From Affinundibacterium seohonense (lineage in GTDB: Bacteria > Pseudomonadota > Gammaproteobacteria > Burkholderiales > Burkholderiaceae_D), in contig NZ_JACOFW010000017.1 of assembly GCF_014284305.1 (NCBI RefSeq), positions 43,094-107,093 on the forward strand: 64,000 nucleotides of DNA, read 5' to 3'. The notes under the pieces are model-generated. The model saw only the letters and a program-made list of their open reading frames with translations, did not search any database and was not told where the DNA came from. The translations under genes were made by a program, and so were the position numbers. Shown piece after piece: positions 27,654 through 36,691 of the stretch (the first letter of the stretch is position 1; the number at the start of each line of letters is the position of its first letter).

Positions 27654-28955
27654 GTGGCTAATAAAATTCTCAGCTACGAGCTGGCGCCGTCGCCAGCGAC
27701 TATTTTTGGTTGCCTACTTCCCGCGCCATGGATAGGAGCCGTCGCAGGGCTTCTTCTTGCATTTGGCCCTGCTGAAGGTGTGCCGAACCGCTTCGCTCCC
27801 TTGCTGTTAGCGGTGACCCACGTGCTGGCATTGGGGATGTTGGCGCCGATCATGATCGGCGCGTTGTTTCAACTATTCCCCGTGGTCGCTGGGCAAGCTG
27901 TGCCTGGCGCAAAAAAAATCAGCCCGTTTGTGGCGCTTGCCTCTTTTGGTGTATCGCTATCACTTACATTTGGTTTTTTATATGGGAATCGCATAGCGTT
28001 TATCCTCGCGATGTTGATGGCGATTCTCATATACGGTGCTGTCGTTTGCGCGCTCGCCTTAGCAGCATGGCGCATGGTTCTCCCGACTCATCACGATGCA
28101 AGTTTGTTGACCTTGCGTTGGATTGCCTTGCCTCTTCTTATGGTGCTCGGATTGGGTGTGGCATTGGCCGGTGGATTTGCTGGCGCTTGGGAAATCAATC
28201 TGACTGCTGTACTAACACGACATGTGGCATGGGCAGGTCTAGGCTGGGTGGCTGCGTTGGTTTCTGGTATTGCCTCGACCGTCGTTCCTATGTTTTGGCA
28301 GAGTCCCAAACCATCTGCCAGATGGCATCAATCAGTTCCTGTCGTGTTGTGGCTACTGTTGATGTTAATGACGCTTTTTGATTCGCAAGATGGGATACCG
28401 TATTGGACAATCTTGCTCGCTTTGGTGGTGATGTGTTTAGCAGCCTTTGCCTTTAAAAATGTGATGAAAGCAAAGCGGCGTTTCGATCCTGCGTGGACGC
28501 TCTGGGTCGCTTGCGTGTTAAGTTGGTTTTCAAGTGCCATGTTGTATTTGATGTTAGCGGTTCCTCACGACTACTTGCCAGCGTTCTTTATCGATGCTTC
28601 ACCTTGGTGGATAGGTGTACTCGGGCTAGTGGGCGGGGCGGTTTTTCCGGTCAATGCGATGTTGGGAAAAATTATTCCCTTTCTTGTTTTTTTACATTTA
28701 CGGCGCCAGATTCCTACGCCGCAACGTATTCCAACGATGCAAGAAGTGATTTTGCCACAGCATTTACGCCTACAAGCACGGCTAGTGGTCGTCGCTTTCC
28801 TTAGTTTGCTCTTGGTTCCTGTGACCCCCTCAATTATTCTTCCGCTAGCTGGATGCATTTTTGCAGCGTCCCAAATGCTAATTGGCGCACTGATTCTACG
28901 CGCCTTGTTTCGTTATCGTCACGAATTGAAGCGTGTGATTTTTGCAAAAAATTAA
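27654..28955 (+). CDS. Polytopic membrane protein of the nar cluster, function unknown
   Basis: The 433-residue product has about twelve hydrophobic helices and almost no soluble domain. His-bearing helices (VTHVLALGMLAPIMIGALF and LTRHVAWAGLGWVAALVSG) recall the haem-binding helices of NnrS and of haem-copper oxidase subunits, but I cannot place it in a named family. The frame opens with GTG at 27654, 15 bases after the hemerythrin stop, with no obvious Shine-Dalgarno, so the start is tentative. Its place between hemerythrin and moaA suggests a role in nitrate or NO metabolism. Confidence 0.75.
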   Translation: MANKILSYELAPSPATIFGCLLPAPWIGAVAGLLLAFGPAEGVPNRFAPLLLAVTHVLALGMLAPIMIGALFQLFPVVAGQAVPGAKKISPFVALASFGVSLSLTFGFLYGNRIAFILAMLMAILIYGAVVCALALAAWRMVLPTHHDASLLTLRWIALPLLMVLGLGVALAGGFAGAWEINLTAVLTRHVAWAGLGWVAALVSGIASTVVPMFWQSPKPSARWHQSVPVVLWLLLMLMTLFDSQDGIPYWTILLALVVMCLAAFAFKNVMKAKRRFDPAWTLWVACVLSWFSSAMLYLMLAVPHDYLPAFFIDASPWWIGVLGLVGGAVFPVNAMLGKIIPFLVFLHLRRQIPTPQRIPTMQEVILPQHLRLQARLVVVAFLSLLLVPVTPSIILPLAGCIFAASQMLIGALILRALFRYRHELKRVIFAKN

Positions 28956-29057
28956 ATGATCGCCACTGACACTTTTGTTTCCTTCCCCCAAGAGAACTAG
29001 GTAGCCTTGGCTAGCAGAGGAATTGCGGTTCAGCCTGCTGCGGTCCACAATTCAAGT

Positions 29058-30074
29058 ATGAAAATCCAGCCACTTCAAAGACAGGACACCGTTACTGCAC
29101 CACTGATAGACCGCTTTGGTCGTCGTGTCGATTATTTACGCGTCTCGGTCACGGATAAATGTGATTTGCGTTGTAGTTATTGCATGCCGAAAGGTTTTCG
29201 TGGTTTCGAGGAACCGGAGAACTGGCTGCGCTTTGATGAAATTGAAAGAGTCGTGGCTGCATTTGCGCGTATGGGAACCCGCAGAATTCGCCTCACGGGT
29301 GGTGAGCCTCTATTGCGTCGGGATTTGCCACGTTTGGTAGAGGGAATTGCTCGCCATACGCAGGTGACCGATATCTCTTTGTCGACCAACGCAACACAGC
29401 TTTTCAAATACGCCGATGATTTGTATTTAGCTGGGGTCAATCGTATCAACGTCAGTCTCGACAGCTTAGACAAAGCCTGTATGCTAAAAATAACGGGTAG
29501 CGATAGTTACGCTAGCATCATGGCGGGTCTGCAAGCGGGTAAGCAGGCAGGTTTTAAGCCAATTAAACTTAATATGGTGGTAATGCGTGGCGTTAACGAT
29601 CACGAGATATTACGTATGGCGAAATTTTGCTTTGAGCAGGGTTTCATTTTGCGTTTAATTGAAGCAATGCCGATTGGTCACACGGGGCAAAATTCTGCGT
29701 ACATGGATATTGGTCCCATCCGGCAGCAGTTAGTAGATCAATTCGATCTCGTTCCCGTTGCGAGTGAACTGGGCGGCGGCCCTGCACGTTATTGGATGAG
29801 TCGTGACGGCGCATCTACTTTAGGTTTCATTACGCCAATGAGTCAACATTTTTGTGCAAGTTGTAATAGGGTTCGTTTGGCAGTGGATGGAACTTTATAT
29901 ATGTGTTTGGGACAAGATGAAAAGTTTGAACTTCGCCCCTTACTACGGGCGGGTATTAGTGACAATGAGTTAGAGGCAGCGATTCGTACAGCGATAGAAT
30001 TGAAGCCGGAGCGACATGAATTTAACACGCAGTCAACCAAAATTATTCGCTTTATGTCACAAACGGGTGGCTAA
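29058..30074 (+). CDS. moaA: MoaA, GTP 3',8-cyclase of molybdenum cofactor synthesis
   Basis: MoaA starts molybdopterin synthesis by radical rearrangement of GTP, and NarG needs the product. The 338-residue form has the radical SAM cluster C35, C39, C42 (CDLRCSYC). The second cluster lies in FCASCNRVRL with a further Cys in LYMCLG, and the essential C-terminal Gly-Gly ends the chain. The ATG at 29058 gives the normal length. An in-frame TTG at 29007 would add 17 poorly conserved residues. It lies in the nar cluster and is followed directly by narX remains. Confidence 0.95.
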   Translation: MKIQPLQRQDTVTAPLIDRFGRRVDYLRVSVTDKCDLRCSYCMPKGFRGFEEPENWLRFDEIERVVAAFARMGTRRIRLTGGEPLLRRDLPRLVEGIARHTQVTDISLSTNATQLFKYADDLYLAGVNRINVSLDSLDKACMLKITGSDSYASIMAGLQAGKQAGFKPIKLNMVVMRGVNDHEILRMAKFCFEQGFILRLIEAMPIGHTGQNSAYMDIGPIRQQLVDQFDLVPVASELGGGPARYWMSRDGASTLGFITPMSQHFCASCNRVRLAVDGTLYMCLGQDEKFELRPLLRAGISDNELEAAIRTAIELKPERHEFNTQSTKIIRFMSQTGG

Positions 30075-30379
30075 GTCCTCAATCTTACACAACAGTTCAC
30101 GGTGGAAAACGGCACGGAAAGCTGTAGTGATCGATACCTGGCTGTTCAAATAGTGGTGACGTGCATGTGCGAGTCAATAATGATCGTGATCTTTCAATGA
30201 CGGTGCACGAAAAAGGCGATAGCTATGTCGGCTTGCGTACAATGTACGAATGGGTTTCCTGCTCATTGGCAAAATTTGATATTCTCAGTAAAATTAATAG
30301 GCGCACTGCTGTCTCCTTACAATTAAAGCGTGAGGAAGGGCTGGTTGCCCAGAATGACTATGGCAGCACGAATTGAAAC
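30075..30379 (+). pseudogene. narX: Decayed 3' end of narX (nitrate sensor kinase)
   Basis: Between moaA and narL the frame at 30131-30376 encodes the C-terminal half of a NarX-type ATPase domain: SNSGDVHVRVNNDRDLSMTV, then a short gap, then YVGLRTMYEW and TAVSLQLK. These match the usual pattern 'vrvxDDG... HvGLrxMxERa ... GTxVxLxLP'. The DGxGF ATP-binding loop is deleted and stops precede the segment. A different frame just before it (RYLAVQIV) resembles the preceding 'QIVqEAL' helix, so at least one frameshift is present. The HAMP, sensor and DHp parts are gone. The intact narL that follows is therefore an orphan in this locus. Confidence 0.75.
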
Positions 30380-30451
30380 GTATGGTTTACGTTAAATTCT
30401 TCCGTCAGTCACTCAATAAAGCTGGGTGAAAATTTAACAAAGAAGCGAACA

Positions 30452-31096
30452 ATGTCAATTAAAATTTTGCTAGTAGATGACCACACATTGTTTCGAAGTG
30501 GCATACGTTTGATTTTGCAACGCAATCCCGAATTTGAGATTGTTGGTGAGGCTTCGGATGGATTGGAAGGTGTCAAGCGGGCAAAACAATTAAAGCCCGA
30601 TGTGGTGCTGATGGATTTGAATATGCCGGGACTCTCAGGCTTGGAAGCGATGCAACTTATCGTGGAAGATTTGCGAGAAACTGCTGTTCTAATGTTAACC
30701 GTTTCTGAGGAAGCAGAAGACTTAACGGCGGCGCTAAAAAGTGGTGCACGCGGTTATTTGCTGAAAAACATCGATGCGGATTATTTAAACCAATCAATCA
30801 AGCGAGCAGCGGCAGGCGTGCCTGTGATCGCTGACGCCATGACTGCTAAGTTAGTGATGCAATTCCGGTCTGGAAATAATGTAACGGTGGAGCCTGAGCG
30901 TGAAAAATTGACACCGCGCGAACGTGAAACCATGGTGTGCTTGGCGCGTGGCGAAAGTAACAAAGAAATTGCTCGAAATCTTGATGTCGCGGAAAGTACT
31001 ATAAAGATTCACGTGCAAAACATTCTGAAAAAATTGAACTTGAGCAGTCGCGTTCAGATTGCCGTTTATGCCGTCGAACATGGCATGGATAAATGA
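30452..31096 (+). CDS. narL: NarL-type response regulator
   Basis: This 214-residue regulator has a receiver domain with acidic pocket DD (9-10), phospho-acceptor D55 in LMDLNMPG and Lys near 104 (YLLKNID). A LuxR-type HTH spans about 148-205 (LTPRERETM ... NKEIARNLDVAESTIKIHVQNIL). By family and place it should control nar genes in response to nitrate or nitrite. Its usual partner NarX, normally just upstream, is reduced to a relic, so NarL must be phosphorylated by another kinase or act without one. Confidence 0.9.
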   Translation: MSIKILLVDDHTLFRSGIRLILQRNPEFEIVGEASDGLEGVKRAKQLKPDVVLMDLNMPGLSGLEAMQLIVEDLRETAVLMLTVSEEAEDLTAALKSGARGYLLKNIDADYLNQSIKRAAAGVPVIADAMTAKLVMQFRSGNNVTVEPEREKLTPRERETMVCLARGESNKEIARNLDVAESTIKIHVQNILKKLNLSSRVQIAVYAVEHGMDK

Positions 31097-31389
31097 GGCT
31101 TTTTAAACTATTCAATAGCTTGAAGTTTATTCCACATCAATAGTCGTTTGATCTCTGGTTCTTTTGCGTTGCTCGACTACTCCCTTTGACGGATAGTCGC
31201 ATGGGCTGTTAGCTTTTACACTTCCACTATTTTGAGACATCAGCACAACTTACTGTGCGACCGAATTTTTGATTCTGCCAAAGCTACAAGCTCGTCGCTG
31301 TGCTCTAGTATAGGTGCGCTTTTCGACACAAAATTCGACCGCTCGCTTCAGTTGCGCAGAGGTCTCATTCCTATAGTGGGGGAGGTAAT

Positions 31390-32106
31390 ATGGGTAAGAT
31401 AAATATTGACGGTTTGCTGGCTAACCAGGCTTTGTTTAAACATATCTCGCCATTTGAGTTGGAAAGTTTGAAAACGAGTGTGGTGAAAGTGGACCTGGAA
31501 AAAGGGCTAATGCTTTTTCAGAAGGGCAATCTGGCCGACGGTTGCTATATCCTCGTTTTTGGCCTCATCAAGCTGGCGATTCCCTCGTCTGCTAGTAGCG
31601 ACAAGATCGTTGAGTTAATACGGCCAGGTCAATCCTTTGGCGAAGCAATGATGTTCCTTGATGAGCCTTATCCTTTTTACGCTGAAGCGCTGGAACCATC
31701 GTTGTTATTACGCCTTCCAAAAAACGCGCTGCTCACCTTGCTTGAGCATTCGCCTGTCATAGCTAGACAGATGATGACGGGCTTGTCTTATCGTTTGCTG
31801 GGGTTCATTCGCAATGTTGAACGACATGCTTTACACAACGCCATGCAACGTGTGGTTGATTATTTAGTCCAAGTATCCGTATCGCAAAATAGTACCCACA
31901 TTCGACTTGAGTTAAAGAAAAACGTCGTCGCTTCTTTGTTAAATCTCACACCAGAAACATTTTCCCGCACCTTGCATCATTTGAGTGGGCTTGGACTGAT
32001 ACAGGTCAGGGCATCGCGTATTCATATTCATTGCCTAGAAACATTAAAAAATTATCCAGTGGATGAGCCAGCAACAGTTTCTTGCCCGAAGAAGCGCATT
32101 CGGTAG
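31390..32106 (+). CDS. dnr: Crp/Fnr-family regulator of Dnr type
   Basis: The 238-residue protein has a cyclic-nucleotide-like sensor domain (about 15-130), a long dimer helix and a winged HTH (about 160-225). The recognition helix reads TPETFSRTL, with the Glu and Ser-Arg that read TTGAT half sites. The N-terminal Cys cluster of Fnr is missing, so O2 sensing by an Fe-S cluster is not expected. Haem-based NO sensing, as in Dnr of Pseudomonas, is the likeliest mode. GGGGGAGG lies just ahead of the ATG. It probably drives the nos, nrd and perhaps nar boxes seen in this window. Confidence 0.85.
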   Translation: MGKINIDGLLANQALFKHISPFELESLKTSVVKVDLEKGLMLFQKGNLADGCYILVFGLIKLAIPSSASSDKIVELIRPGQSFGEAMMFLDEPYPFYAEALEPSLLLRLPKNALLTLLEHSPVIARQMMTGLSYRLLGFIRNVERHALHNAMQRVVDYLVQVSVSQNSTHIRLELKKNVVASLLNLTPETFSRTLHHLSGLGLIQVRASRIHIHCLETLKNYPVDEPATVSCPKKRIR

Positions 32107-32289
32107 GATCACAATCACTACGGGAGGATGTCCGCCATTGCGAGTTCTTTTGGCTAGGGACTAAACCCATTTGTATTCAGCGAAAAGCAAAGAGAAAAAT
32201 TCTATTCGTCGTTTGGATAGCCTATGTTGATTGCACGATTGGTAGTACGACGGATTAAGTGGTTCTTCATCGGGGCGATCTCGTATTAC

Positions 32290-32768
32290 AGATATCAATT
32301 TAATGTGACATTTTCGGAAGCCACATCGTGAGTCATGTTTTAACCAGATGGGCGCAAGAAAATTCGTAATCTTGGTCTGAATGGTATTGAGCGTGGTCGC
32401 TGCAAATCTAGAAATTGTCAGATTTAAGTTCAGCAAGGAAAAGTTGTTTTTCTTGATTACCTTACCTGCTCTGACGGGTACGGCCTTACGGATTCTCTAT
32501 TCCTTTCTTACTTTAACGTTTGGTGGGCGTTGATTTACCGCAAGTTCGAGCGCAGGTTTATTAATTCCAATAATCGGCATGAGCTTTGCATTTTAATATC
32601 CGACGACGAGTTATTTTGTGCTGCTAGTGGAGGTGATTTTAGGTTCTCGGCATGGCGAAACATCAATTTCTTCGTTCCTAAATCACTTAAAGACTATGTG
32701 ATGGAAATGAATGCAGGTATTGGTAATCTTGGCGTACCAGCCGTCTAATTTATTGAGCCGCTGGCTAA
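32290..32768 (+). pseudogene. narK: Decayed narK (nitrate/nitrite transporter)
   Basis: Segments of a NarK-type major facilitator are legible in order across this gap. TFSEATS (to 32328) resembles the N-terminal 'FWExTG'. From 32381 come VLSVVAANLEIVRFKFS, LPALTGTALRILYSF and LTLTFGGR, then after TGA the same frame gives TASSSAGLLIPIIGMSFAF and PTTSYFVLL. A shift of frame leads to GGDF, INFFVPKSLKDYV and NAGIGNLGVPAV, the most conserved NarK signature (FFPK..KG...G.NAG.GN.GV). Two TGAs fall where Trp is conserved, and a TAA sits where Gln is. The C-terminal half is missing. The rest of 32107-32916 holds no other gene I can support. Confidence 0.85.
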
Positions 32769-32916
32769 TTTAAAAAAATAAAAAATAGTCAAATTGTGTC
32801 AGTCAAGAAAGTGGCTTTGGGATAAACAGTTTTCAATTCATTGCTTGCAAGCGTTTGATCAGATACTATGAAACTGGCAATACGCTAATGGGATTTTATA
32901 TTTTTGGAGAAGTAAT

Positions 32917-33255
32917 ATGGCCATTTCGCATCTCGCATCAGGTCAGGTGACCAAAGTATTGCCGATTGAGGCATCGCTTGCTGAAGTTAAAACTAGTGCT
33001 TTGTTTAAAGGACCTCACTTGGAAGTCATACGTATGGTTTTGCTTGCCGGGAAAAAAATCCCGCCACATCAGGTCAGCGGGCCAATTACTATACATTGCC
33101 TTAAAGGTGAGGTCGATGTCGGTGTCGAAAGCGAGCGGAAGGTTCTTCGGCAAGGCGATTTATTGTATTTGGCCGGCAACGTGAAGCATGATTTGCTTGC
33201 ATTAACAGATGCCGCGTTACTGGTTTCGGTAGTACTCTTGAGTAACACAGATTAA
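32917..33255 (+). CDS. Small cupin-domain protein
   Basis: This 112-residue protein is a single cupin barrel (about 30-108). Motif one is PPHQVSGPITIHCLKGEVDV, where only one of the usual His residues is kept, and motif two is GDLLYLAGNVKHDLLAL. TTGGAGAAG lies just before the ATG. Such small cupins often bind a metal or a small ligand, but no substrate can be named. It lies alone between the narK relic and the NO module. Similar small cupins occur near denitrification genes in related bacteria, as far as I recall. Confidence 0.75.
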   Translation: MAISHLASGQVTKVLPIEASLAEVKTSALFKGPHLEVIRMVLLAGKKIPPHQVSGPITIHCLKGEVDVGVESERKVLRQGDLLYLAGNVKHDLLALTDAALLVSVVLLSNTD

Positions 33256-33281
33256 AGCTTTCTTACTCTAATTGGATTTGA

Positions 33282-33791
33282 TTAATGAGAGTTAAATTCT
33301 ATCGCTCGCCAACCGGGATGGTCGAAATATTTGCCGTAGGTGTTCAAAGTTTCCGCCATGTTGATCACTCCTAATTCCTTTTCTTGAGTTCCTCGCTTAG
33401 CTGTTACGACATCCATTCCGATGGCGAAGCGGCCAAGTATGATATGAAGGTTCTCGTCTGCTTTTGGATCAAGTTTGCAGTGTGCCACGATAAAGGCGAT
33501 TTCCTTTTCTATGCTTTTAGTGAGCACATCGTAATGCGTGGATTTCAGATTGCCACTATGGATAGCTGTTAATGTATTTGTTATGCTGATACGGATGTTT
33601 GTCATGGCGTGGCGCAAGGCGTCATCGGTGCGCCACTTTTTACCATCGTTTAGGTTTAGTTGTGTACGGATCTCAGCATCGTGTTTGTGTCCGCTATGCT
33701 GATCGGCAAGCACCAATAGCGGCGCCGCTGTGCTTATGTTAAGAGTTACTACAAAACTCATTACGAACAACAATAATTGAGAGATTTTCAT
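33282..33791 (-). CDS. Secreted protein of unknown function in the NO module
   Basis: The 169-residue product has a Sec signal peptide (about 1-23, ...STAA) and a helical mature part with HSGHKHDAE, LNDGKKWRTDDALRHAM and an HCKLDPKADENLH segment. The spaced His residues could bind metal or haem. I recall related proteins labelled DnrO near nitric oxide reductase genes, but no function is established. I chose the ATG at 33791 with GGTGG five bases ahead; a GTG three codons earlier is possible. It runs in the same direction as the DUF2249 and norB genes. Confidence 0.7.
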   Translation of the reverse strand: MKISQLLLFVMSFVVTLNISTAAPLLVLADQHSGHKHDAEIRTQLNLNDGKKWRTDDALRHAMTNIRISITNTLTAIHSGNLKSTHYDVLTKSIEKEIAFIVAHCKLDPKADENLHIILGRFAIGMDVVTAKRGTQEKELGVINMAETLNTYGKYFDHPGWRAIEFNSH

Positions 33792-33899
33792 GTTTTCCAC
33801 CAGTTTTTCTTGAGTGGAATCAACACCAAACTAAGAGTTCAAAATGATGCATCTGATGTTGGCGTTGATTCATAGTGTCGTTGAGAAATGCCTCAGTAA

Positions 33900-34163
33900 T
33901 CAGCCGACTATCATGAAGTCAATGACGATTTCGCCAGGTGCACGTGAAACATAGCTCATCTTGATACCGCTGCCAAATCGTTGATCAAGCTGCGCCAATA
34001 AAGGTAGAGGATCGTGGTCATTGCAAAAGCGCATAGTCTCGCCCACTTGGAGCGATTGCAGAGCACCGAAGATAGCCGCATGGCGAAAGCGTTTTGCGAC
34101 GCCACGTGCATCAAATGGATAAGTGCCATCGGCAACAATAGCTGTAGAACAGTTGTGTGTCAT
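33900..34163 (-). CDS. DUF2249 small protein
   Basis: The 87-residue protein matches the DUF2249 family, with FDARGVAKRFRHAAIFGALQSLQ-type N-terminus (about 17-39) and NDHDPLPLLAQLDQRFG (48-64). The family is frequent beside nor, hemerythrin and nnrS genes and is thought to take part in NO-related metabolism, but its activity is unknown. AAGGAGTA is present ahead of the ATG. It lies downstream of norB on the same strand, 154 bases after the norB stop, and may be read from that transcript or from its own promoter. Confidence 0.85.
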   Translation of the reverse strand: MTHNCSTAIVADGTYPFDARGVAKRFRHAAIFGALQSLQVGETMRFCNDHDPLPLLAQLDQRFGSGIKMSYVSRAPGEIVIDFMIVG

Positions 34164-34317
34164 GGTGATACTCCTTGTAATGTGAAATTATTAAAAAATG
34201 CTCCACGATAAACACGGAAAAATTAAAAAAGATGCAAAGGCTTTTCATGATTTTTTTCGTGCCCATCGTGCTACTCGTGGAAATACTGATTTTTAGAGTT
34301 GTATGAAAATAGTGTTA

Positions 34318-36597
34318 TTAAACACGTTTGGTCTGTGCCGTTGGTGCCAACGCCGACCGCTCACGTTTGCCACCCATCAACAAACGCCAGGCAAACAAGG
34401 CGAGAAATACGCAACCAATCGCGAACACGATGTCACCTGGTACGCGCATCCAGACGAAAGTTTCCATCAGGTTCGAGTGTATGACTTCCGGTGAACGCGC
34501 GAACCACATGCCCTGAGTTATACTGGCCCAGGCCTGATAGATACCGGCTGGAACCAACGAAATGAAGACCATCATCGCCAAACCAATATTCAGCGACCAA
34601 AACATCGGTGCTAATAACTTGTCTGACCATGCTGCGCGATCAGACAGCCCACGCAGGCAAAACAACAGCAAACCGATGCCCAACATGCCGTACACACCAA
34701 ACAGTGCGGCGTGTCCATGAGCGGCAGTCATGTTCAGTCCTTGCATGTAATACAGCGCGATCGGGGTATTGATAGCGAAGCCTAAAAGACCGGCGCCGAC
34801 CACGTTCCAGAAGCCTACAGCGATGAAGCAAAGTATCGACCACTTGTAGGCTTGTACCCAAGCTGCCGCTTTCGAGCGTTGATAATTTTTGTAGGCTTCG
34901 ACACCGATCAGTGCCAGTGGTACTACTTCCAATGCAGAGAACATCGCACCGATGGCAATCACGAAAGTAGGAGTGCCCGTGAAGTACAAATGATGCAAGG
35001 TGCCCAAAATTCCGCCAAACAGAAACACGATGGTTTCTAAGACGATGGCACTATTCGCAGTGCTGGCGCGTATCAAGCCGAGGCGCGTGAACAGCAGTGC
35101 TATCACCGCGGTAGCAAACACTTCAAAGAAACCTTCTACCCACAAATGCACCAACCACCAACGCCAGTATTCGATCATCGAATAATGTGTGCGCGGGCCC
35201 CAAGTTAAAGAGGTCGCATAGAAGCCTCCGATACAGAGTGCGGCCAGAAATACCATGGCGATCAGGCCACGGCTTTCAGATGGCGTTTTCAAAGCGGGCA
35301 TTAAACCACGGCCGAGTAAGGTTACCCAAAACAGCAAACCAATGAATAATAAAACTTGCCAGACACGCCCCATGCTGGTGAATTCCAAACCCTGATTGCC
35401 AATCCAGAAACTGAAATCGTTGCCTAAATTCTGCAAAGTACCGAGCCAGCCAAAAGCGGTAGAGCCTACTACGATAAATAGCAGGGCATAGAACAAGACA
35501 TCAACACCAAGTTTTTGATATTTTGGTTCATGTCCGGAAATCGCTGGTGCAATATACAAGCCGGTGGCCAGCCAAGCGGTGGCGATCCACAATACCGCGA
35601 ACTGCGTGTGTATTGTGCGGCTAACCGTAAATGGTAGGATTTTTGCGAGTGGGAAGCCGAAAAAACTCTGACCTTCAACTGCGTAGTGGGCAGTAATCAC
35701 GCCCATCGCCACTTGCGCCAAAATTAGGCCGATCACGACATAGAAATATTTCTTAGTGGCCTTCATCGAAGGAGTCGGTTTTAGATCGAATAGTGGATCG
35801 GTTTTAGGAGGCGTCGGATCAGGCGCTTCCTTGCTGATCGAATGGAGAAAAATCATTCCTGCAATTGCTGCAATCATGAGGATGATACTAGCGATCGACC
35901 AAATACCGGCACCAGCAGTCGGCGTATTGCCGACCAGCGGTTCATGCGGCCAATTGCTGGTGTAGCTAATTCCAGTTTCACCCGGCCTGTCGGTCGCTGC
36001 CGACCATGCCGACCAAAACATAAATGCAGGCAGGGCTTGCAGATCTCGCGGATCTCGAAGTGCCCCACTAGTCATCGCATATTGTTCACGCAGTTTATCT
36101 AGTTTTGGGTCATCACCAAACAGGCCGACATAATGTTCGACCACTTGCGCCACTGCCTGGGCCCGTGCCGGGGAGAGTGTGATGTTGCCACTCTTGCTGT
36201 CGTAGCTATTGAGCCGCATTTCATTCTTCAACTTGGCATCGAGTTCAGCCTGCTGGCCAAGGCTCAGCTGCTCAAAATTTTTGCCAAATTCTTGCTGTGC
36301 CCAGATAGCACGTAAGGTCAATGCTTCACGATGCAGCCAATCGGCGGACCAATCCGGCGCGACGTAACTACCATGGCCCCATACGGAGCCAAGCTGTTGA
36401 CCACCAGCTGAGAGCCATGCTTCCTGGCCAAGTTGCACCTGACCTTCTGAAAACAAAATCTTGCCATCGGTACTGATGACTTGCTTGGGGATGGGTGGCG
36501 CCGTTAGATAGATTTCTGTGCCTACGCAGCCGAGAACGGAGAATGAGAGTACACAGATGACAGCGAGCCAGGTCCAGAGTTTGCGCGTTGCATGCAT
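34318..36597 (-). CDS. norB: Quinol-dependent nitric oxide reductase (qNor)
   Basis: This 759-residue enzyme reduces two NO to N2O at the inner membrane, taking electrons from quinol without a NorC subunit. An N-terminal helix and a periplasmic domain of about 200 residues precede about twelve haem-copper-oxidase-type helices. Ligand His residues occur in RTIHTQFAVLW, HLWVEGFFEVF and HHLYFTG, and the Glu-containing VEGFFE is typical of NO reductases. The ATG at 36597 gives the normal qNor length; an upstream frame adds 27 residues that fall in the promoter. It is divergent from nsrR, with the NsrR operator over its -35. Confidence 0.95.
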   Translation of the reverse strand: MHATRKLWTWLAVICVLSFSVLGCVGTEIYLTAPPIPKQVISTDGKILFSEGQVQLGQEAWLSAGGQQLGSVWGHGSYVAPDWSADWLHREALTLRAIWAQQEFGKNFEQLSLGQQAELDAKLKNEMRLNSYDSKSGNITLSPARAQAVAQVVEHYVGLFGDDPKLDKLREQYAMTSGALRDPRDLQALPAFMFWSAWSAATDRPGETGISYTSNWPHEPLVGNTPTAGAGIWSIASIILMIAAIAGMIFLHSISKEAPDPTPPKTDPLFDLKPTPSMKATKKYFYVVIGLILAQVAMGVITAHYAVEGQSFFGFPLAKILPFTVSRTIHTQFAVLWIATAWLATGLYIAPAISGHEPKYQKLGVDVLFYALLFIVVGSTAFGWLGTLQNLGNDFSFWIGNQGLEFTSMGRVWQVLLFIGLLFWVTLLGRGLMPALKTPSESRGLIAMVFLAALCIGGFYATSLTWGPRTHYSMIEYWRWWLVHLWVEGFFEVFATAVIALLFTRLGLIRASTANSAIVLETIVFLFGGILGTLHHLYFTGTPTFVIAIGAMFSALEVVPLALIGVEAYKNYQRSKAAAWVQAYKWSILCFIAVGFWNVVGAGLLGFAINTPIALYYMQGLNMTAAHGHAALFGVYGMLGIGLLLFCLRGLSDRAAWSDKLLAPMFWSLNIGLAMMVFISLVPAGIYQAWASITQGMWFARSPEVIHSNLMETFVWMRVPGDIVFAIGCVFLALFAWRLLMGGKRERSALAPTAQTKRV

Positions 36598-36662
36598 GGC
36601 GTGGTTTCTTTTTTTTTGCAATAGTGAGAAAGCGGTAAAAACAACGATATTGATAAAGATGG

Positions 36663-36691
36663 ATTCTATATGCATCATTTATAAGATGCAA
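36663..36691 (-). promoter_or_regulatory. Sigma-70-type promoter of norB
   Basis: On the minus strand TTGCAT (36691-36686) and TAGAAT (36668-36663) are 17 bp apart, a good sigma-70 pair. The start would be near 36656, giving a leader of about 60 bases. The -35 lies inside the NsrR operator, so NsrR binding would block RNA polymerase. Confidence 0.7.

Noticed and set aside
32161..32436. 91-codon open frame on the minus strand in the narK gap
   Set aside because: It lies opposite recognisable NarK remains and shows no domain, ribosome site or composition of a real protein.
32290..32768. TGA read as Trp in the narK-like frame
   Set aside because: Two TGAs do fall at conserved Trp positions, but other genes here use TGA as stop, and frameshift, TAA and truncation show ordinary decay.
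34227..34250. AAGATGCAAAGG near the DUF2249 start as an NsrR operator
   Set aside because: Only one arm fits; the other matches about half its positions.
36650..36663. TTGATAAAGATGGA as an FNR site for norB
   Set aside because: The right half is poor, and it falls at the predicted transcript start, not upstream of the promoter.
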